In this document: one piece after another, positions 62,547-64,000 of the stretch | How positions within the stretch are numbered: the stretch's first letter is position 1 | Layout of the letters: every line of letters starts with the position of its first letter | From: Ascaphus truei | Lineage: Eukaryota; Chordata; Amphibia; Anura; Ascaphidae | Assembly: GCA_036426205.1 (NCBI GenBank) | Contig: CM071568.1 | Location: forward strand, 44,205,982 to 44,269,981 | Length of the DNA: 64,000 bases | Direction of reading: 5' to 3' | Program-made: the position numbers and the translations under genes | Notes under the pieces: model-generated | The model's database searches: none | Told to the model about the DNA's origin: nothing | What the model saw: the letters and a program-made list of their open reading frames with translations, nothing else

Positions 62547-62929
62547 AACAGCAGGGAGCTCTGCACACGGAGGCACAACAGACTGTGCACGAATATGAGA
62601 AACTCCCATCCCTTGACCCAGACAGACAATCAGAAGTTGAGAAAAAGTGACTGAAAAGCAGCTCCAGCAAGGAAGTTTTTAAATGACACTTGCAGCAATA
62701 GAAACCACCACAATCCATGAGGTTGGTCGTTTGTAAGTGTATTTTTATCTCACCTCCCTTACTTTTGTAATAAACAGTATTATGCTATGCCTCTCTCCAC
62801 TTTTTAAGGTAACAGCAGAAGGATAATAGAGGAGTATGCACTACGGGAACAAATACACAGGCAAGTGTCAAGTTCTCTACTTCTCTATAGATTAAGATAC
62901 AGAGTGTCGACGCCTATTATACCACTTGT

Positions 62930-64000
62930 TTGTGGTGTTTTTTGTTGTTGTCTTTTTTCTACATAAGGAAGAAAAGAGCAATAAGACCACGCGCTGGAGG
63001 ACAACTTTATTTTCTACCAATCTTATGTAGCCATGCATAATAATGACTGCATACGTCTTCCCTGTTGGCATCGCGTGCCGTGTGTTTTGTCCTCGCCACC
63101 TCCTACTCCTTTCTCTTCTTTGGCGCTTAGCCTATACTGCTCTTGGTTCTCGTACCCGCTGCTTCCCCAAGAATTTTCCCGGTCACCTCTTCCTAAGTTA
63201 CAGTTTCCTTACCACCCCTTCAGGCGTCCCCCGCGCGCTACCATCAAGGCGACTAGGACAGCAATAGCCCCCGGCTCAGACTCACTAACTCCTCACGGAT
63301 CCCAAGGCATCTTTGCGGCATGCAGCTCCAGCATCTCCCTGACTACCCCTGCTCGTCCCACACAGCACAAAGTGGCAGCAGACACTTCCCTGTTTCCTAA
63401 TGTGTGCCTAGCAAAAGCCTTTCCTGTTAACAGGTCTCTCAGCAGCGCCTCCAATTGTAAACGGCTGGACCCCCCTTGTCTGACCACCCAATCTCACATT
63501 GCCCCGTGTGGTCTAACCGGTCCCATTACAAGGTCGTGTGTGGTGGTGCACCTGCAAGTAACAGGACTCCTGAGTCTCCCGTTATAACTCCTGTTATAAG
63601 AGGTATATCAGGACAGGTAGCTGAGGTAGTGGTTACGAGTCCAACTTACTTCACGTGCAGCGCCTCCACCTCATCAGGATCTATGCTGCTTCCGCAGGGA
63701 GATGGTCCTGTTGAGGAACTCCTTCTTGGTGGTGACCCCACTGCAGAGTAATCTCACACTCACACAGTGGGGGTTTCTTTGAACAAGACATCTTTATTAT
63801 ATGCTTGGATGTAGCAGACACTGCCCCATGCAGCTGCCGGCTCTACCGCACATCTTTCCGTGCTGTCCCTTTGCCAGGTACGCCCTCCCGTATTGAAGTG
63901 GGATTCCCTTTCTCCTAGGGAGATCACCACGTGGCCAGGTCCCTGGACACAGTGTGGCTTAGACAGACTGTGATTGGTCACTCTGCTACGCTAGTTACAG
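62930..64000. other. C/T-rich repeat-like region at window edge
   Basis: 63030-63770 is C-rich with open frames biased to Ser/Pro and no domain, reminiscent of the CT-rich solo LTR at 2.2 kb. A minus-strand AATAAA (TTTATT) occurs near 63791. It may be part of an LTR element extending beyond the window; ends are not visible. Confidence 0.3.

Noticed and set aside
63033..63587. 184-residue frame at the right edge
   Set aside because: Composition is Ser/Pro-rich like the CT-rich LTR; no domain, and overlapping open frames exist on the other strand.

Overview
The window looks like a stretch of a large-genome vertebrate, most likely an amphibian. It holds part of one conserved protein-coding gene, read on the minus strand, in a sea of transposable elements. 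The gene is GRHL2 (grainyhead-like 2). Six exons can be placed at 55811-55724, 54722-54583, 50028-49997, 47415-47324, 37225-37140 and 4965-4901. They join without a frameshift, each has usable splice sites, and together they encode the stretch from the end of the DNA-binding domain into the C-terminal dimerization domain. The terminal exon lies beyond the left edge and the upstream exons beyond the right edge. About 0.4 kb of the 64 kb is therefore host coding sequence.

Layout. 1-10.6 kb: minus-strand CR1 LINE, a solo LTR with a perfect 5-bp target duplication, a Helitron-like element with a G-rich array, hairpins, the GRHL2 exon at 4.9 kb, and several fold-back elements. 10.6-16 kb: poorly recognisable intron sequence. 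16.6-27.2 kb: a second copy of 1-10.6 kb in the same order and orientation, riddled with small indels and locally scrambled; it looks more like unpolished or falsely duplicated assembly than an old duplication. 26-29.5 kb: an imperfect palindrome of about 3.6 kb. 29.8-32 kb: microsatellites, a fold-back and a solo LTR. 32-36 kb: a rearranged Penelope-like retroelement (reverse transcriptase plus GIY-YIG endonuclease), with an inversion and an exact 881-bp tandem duplication. 36-56 kb: GRHL2 introns with several hAT and TA-flanked MITEs that have identifiable target duplications. 56-60 kb: an L2-type LINE split by a 1.2-kb insertion. 60-64 kb: further fold-backs and a second Penelope-like RT scrap.

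Most interesting signal: a compact motif recurs at about ten or more places. It consists of a CTGAnGA-like box plus one A, a short hairpin whose sequence differs from locus to locus but stays paired, then CGAA followed by a palindrome (ACGCGT, ACGT or ACATATGT). At several loci short flanking arms pair too. This is the layout of a minimal type I hammerhead ribozyme with a self-complementary helix III. One copy lies in the 3' untranslated part of the Penelope-like element, a retroelement class known to carry hammerheads. Others sit at the apex of fold-back elements or in an insertion with a target-site duplication. Catalytic activity is not shown: nearly all copies carry one extra A before helix II, and several have decayed cores.
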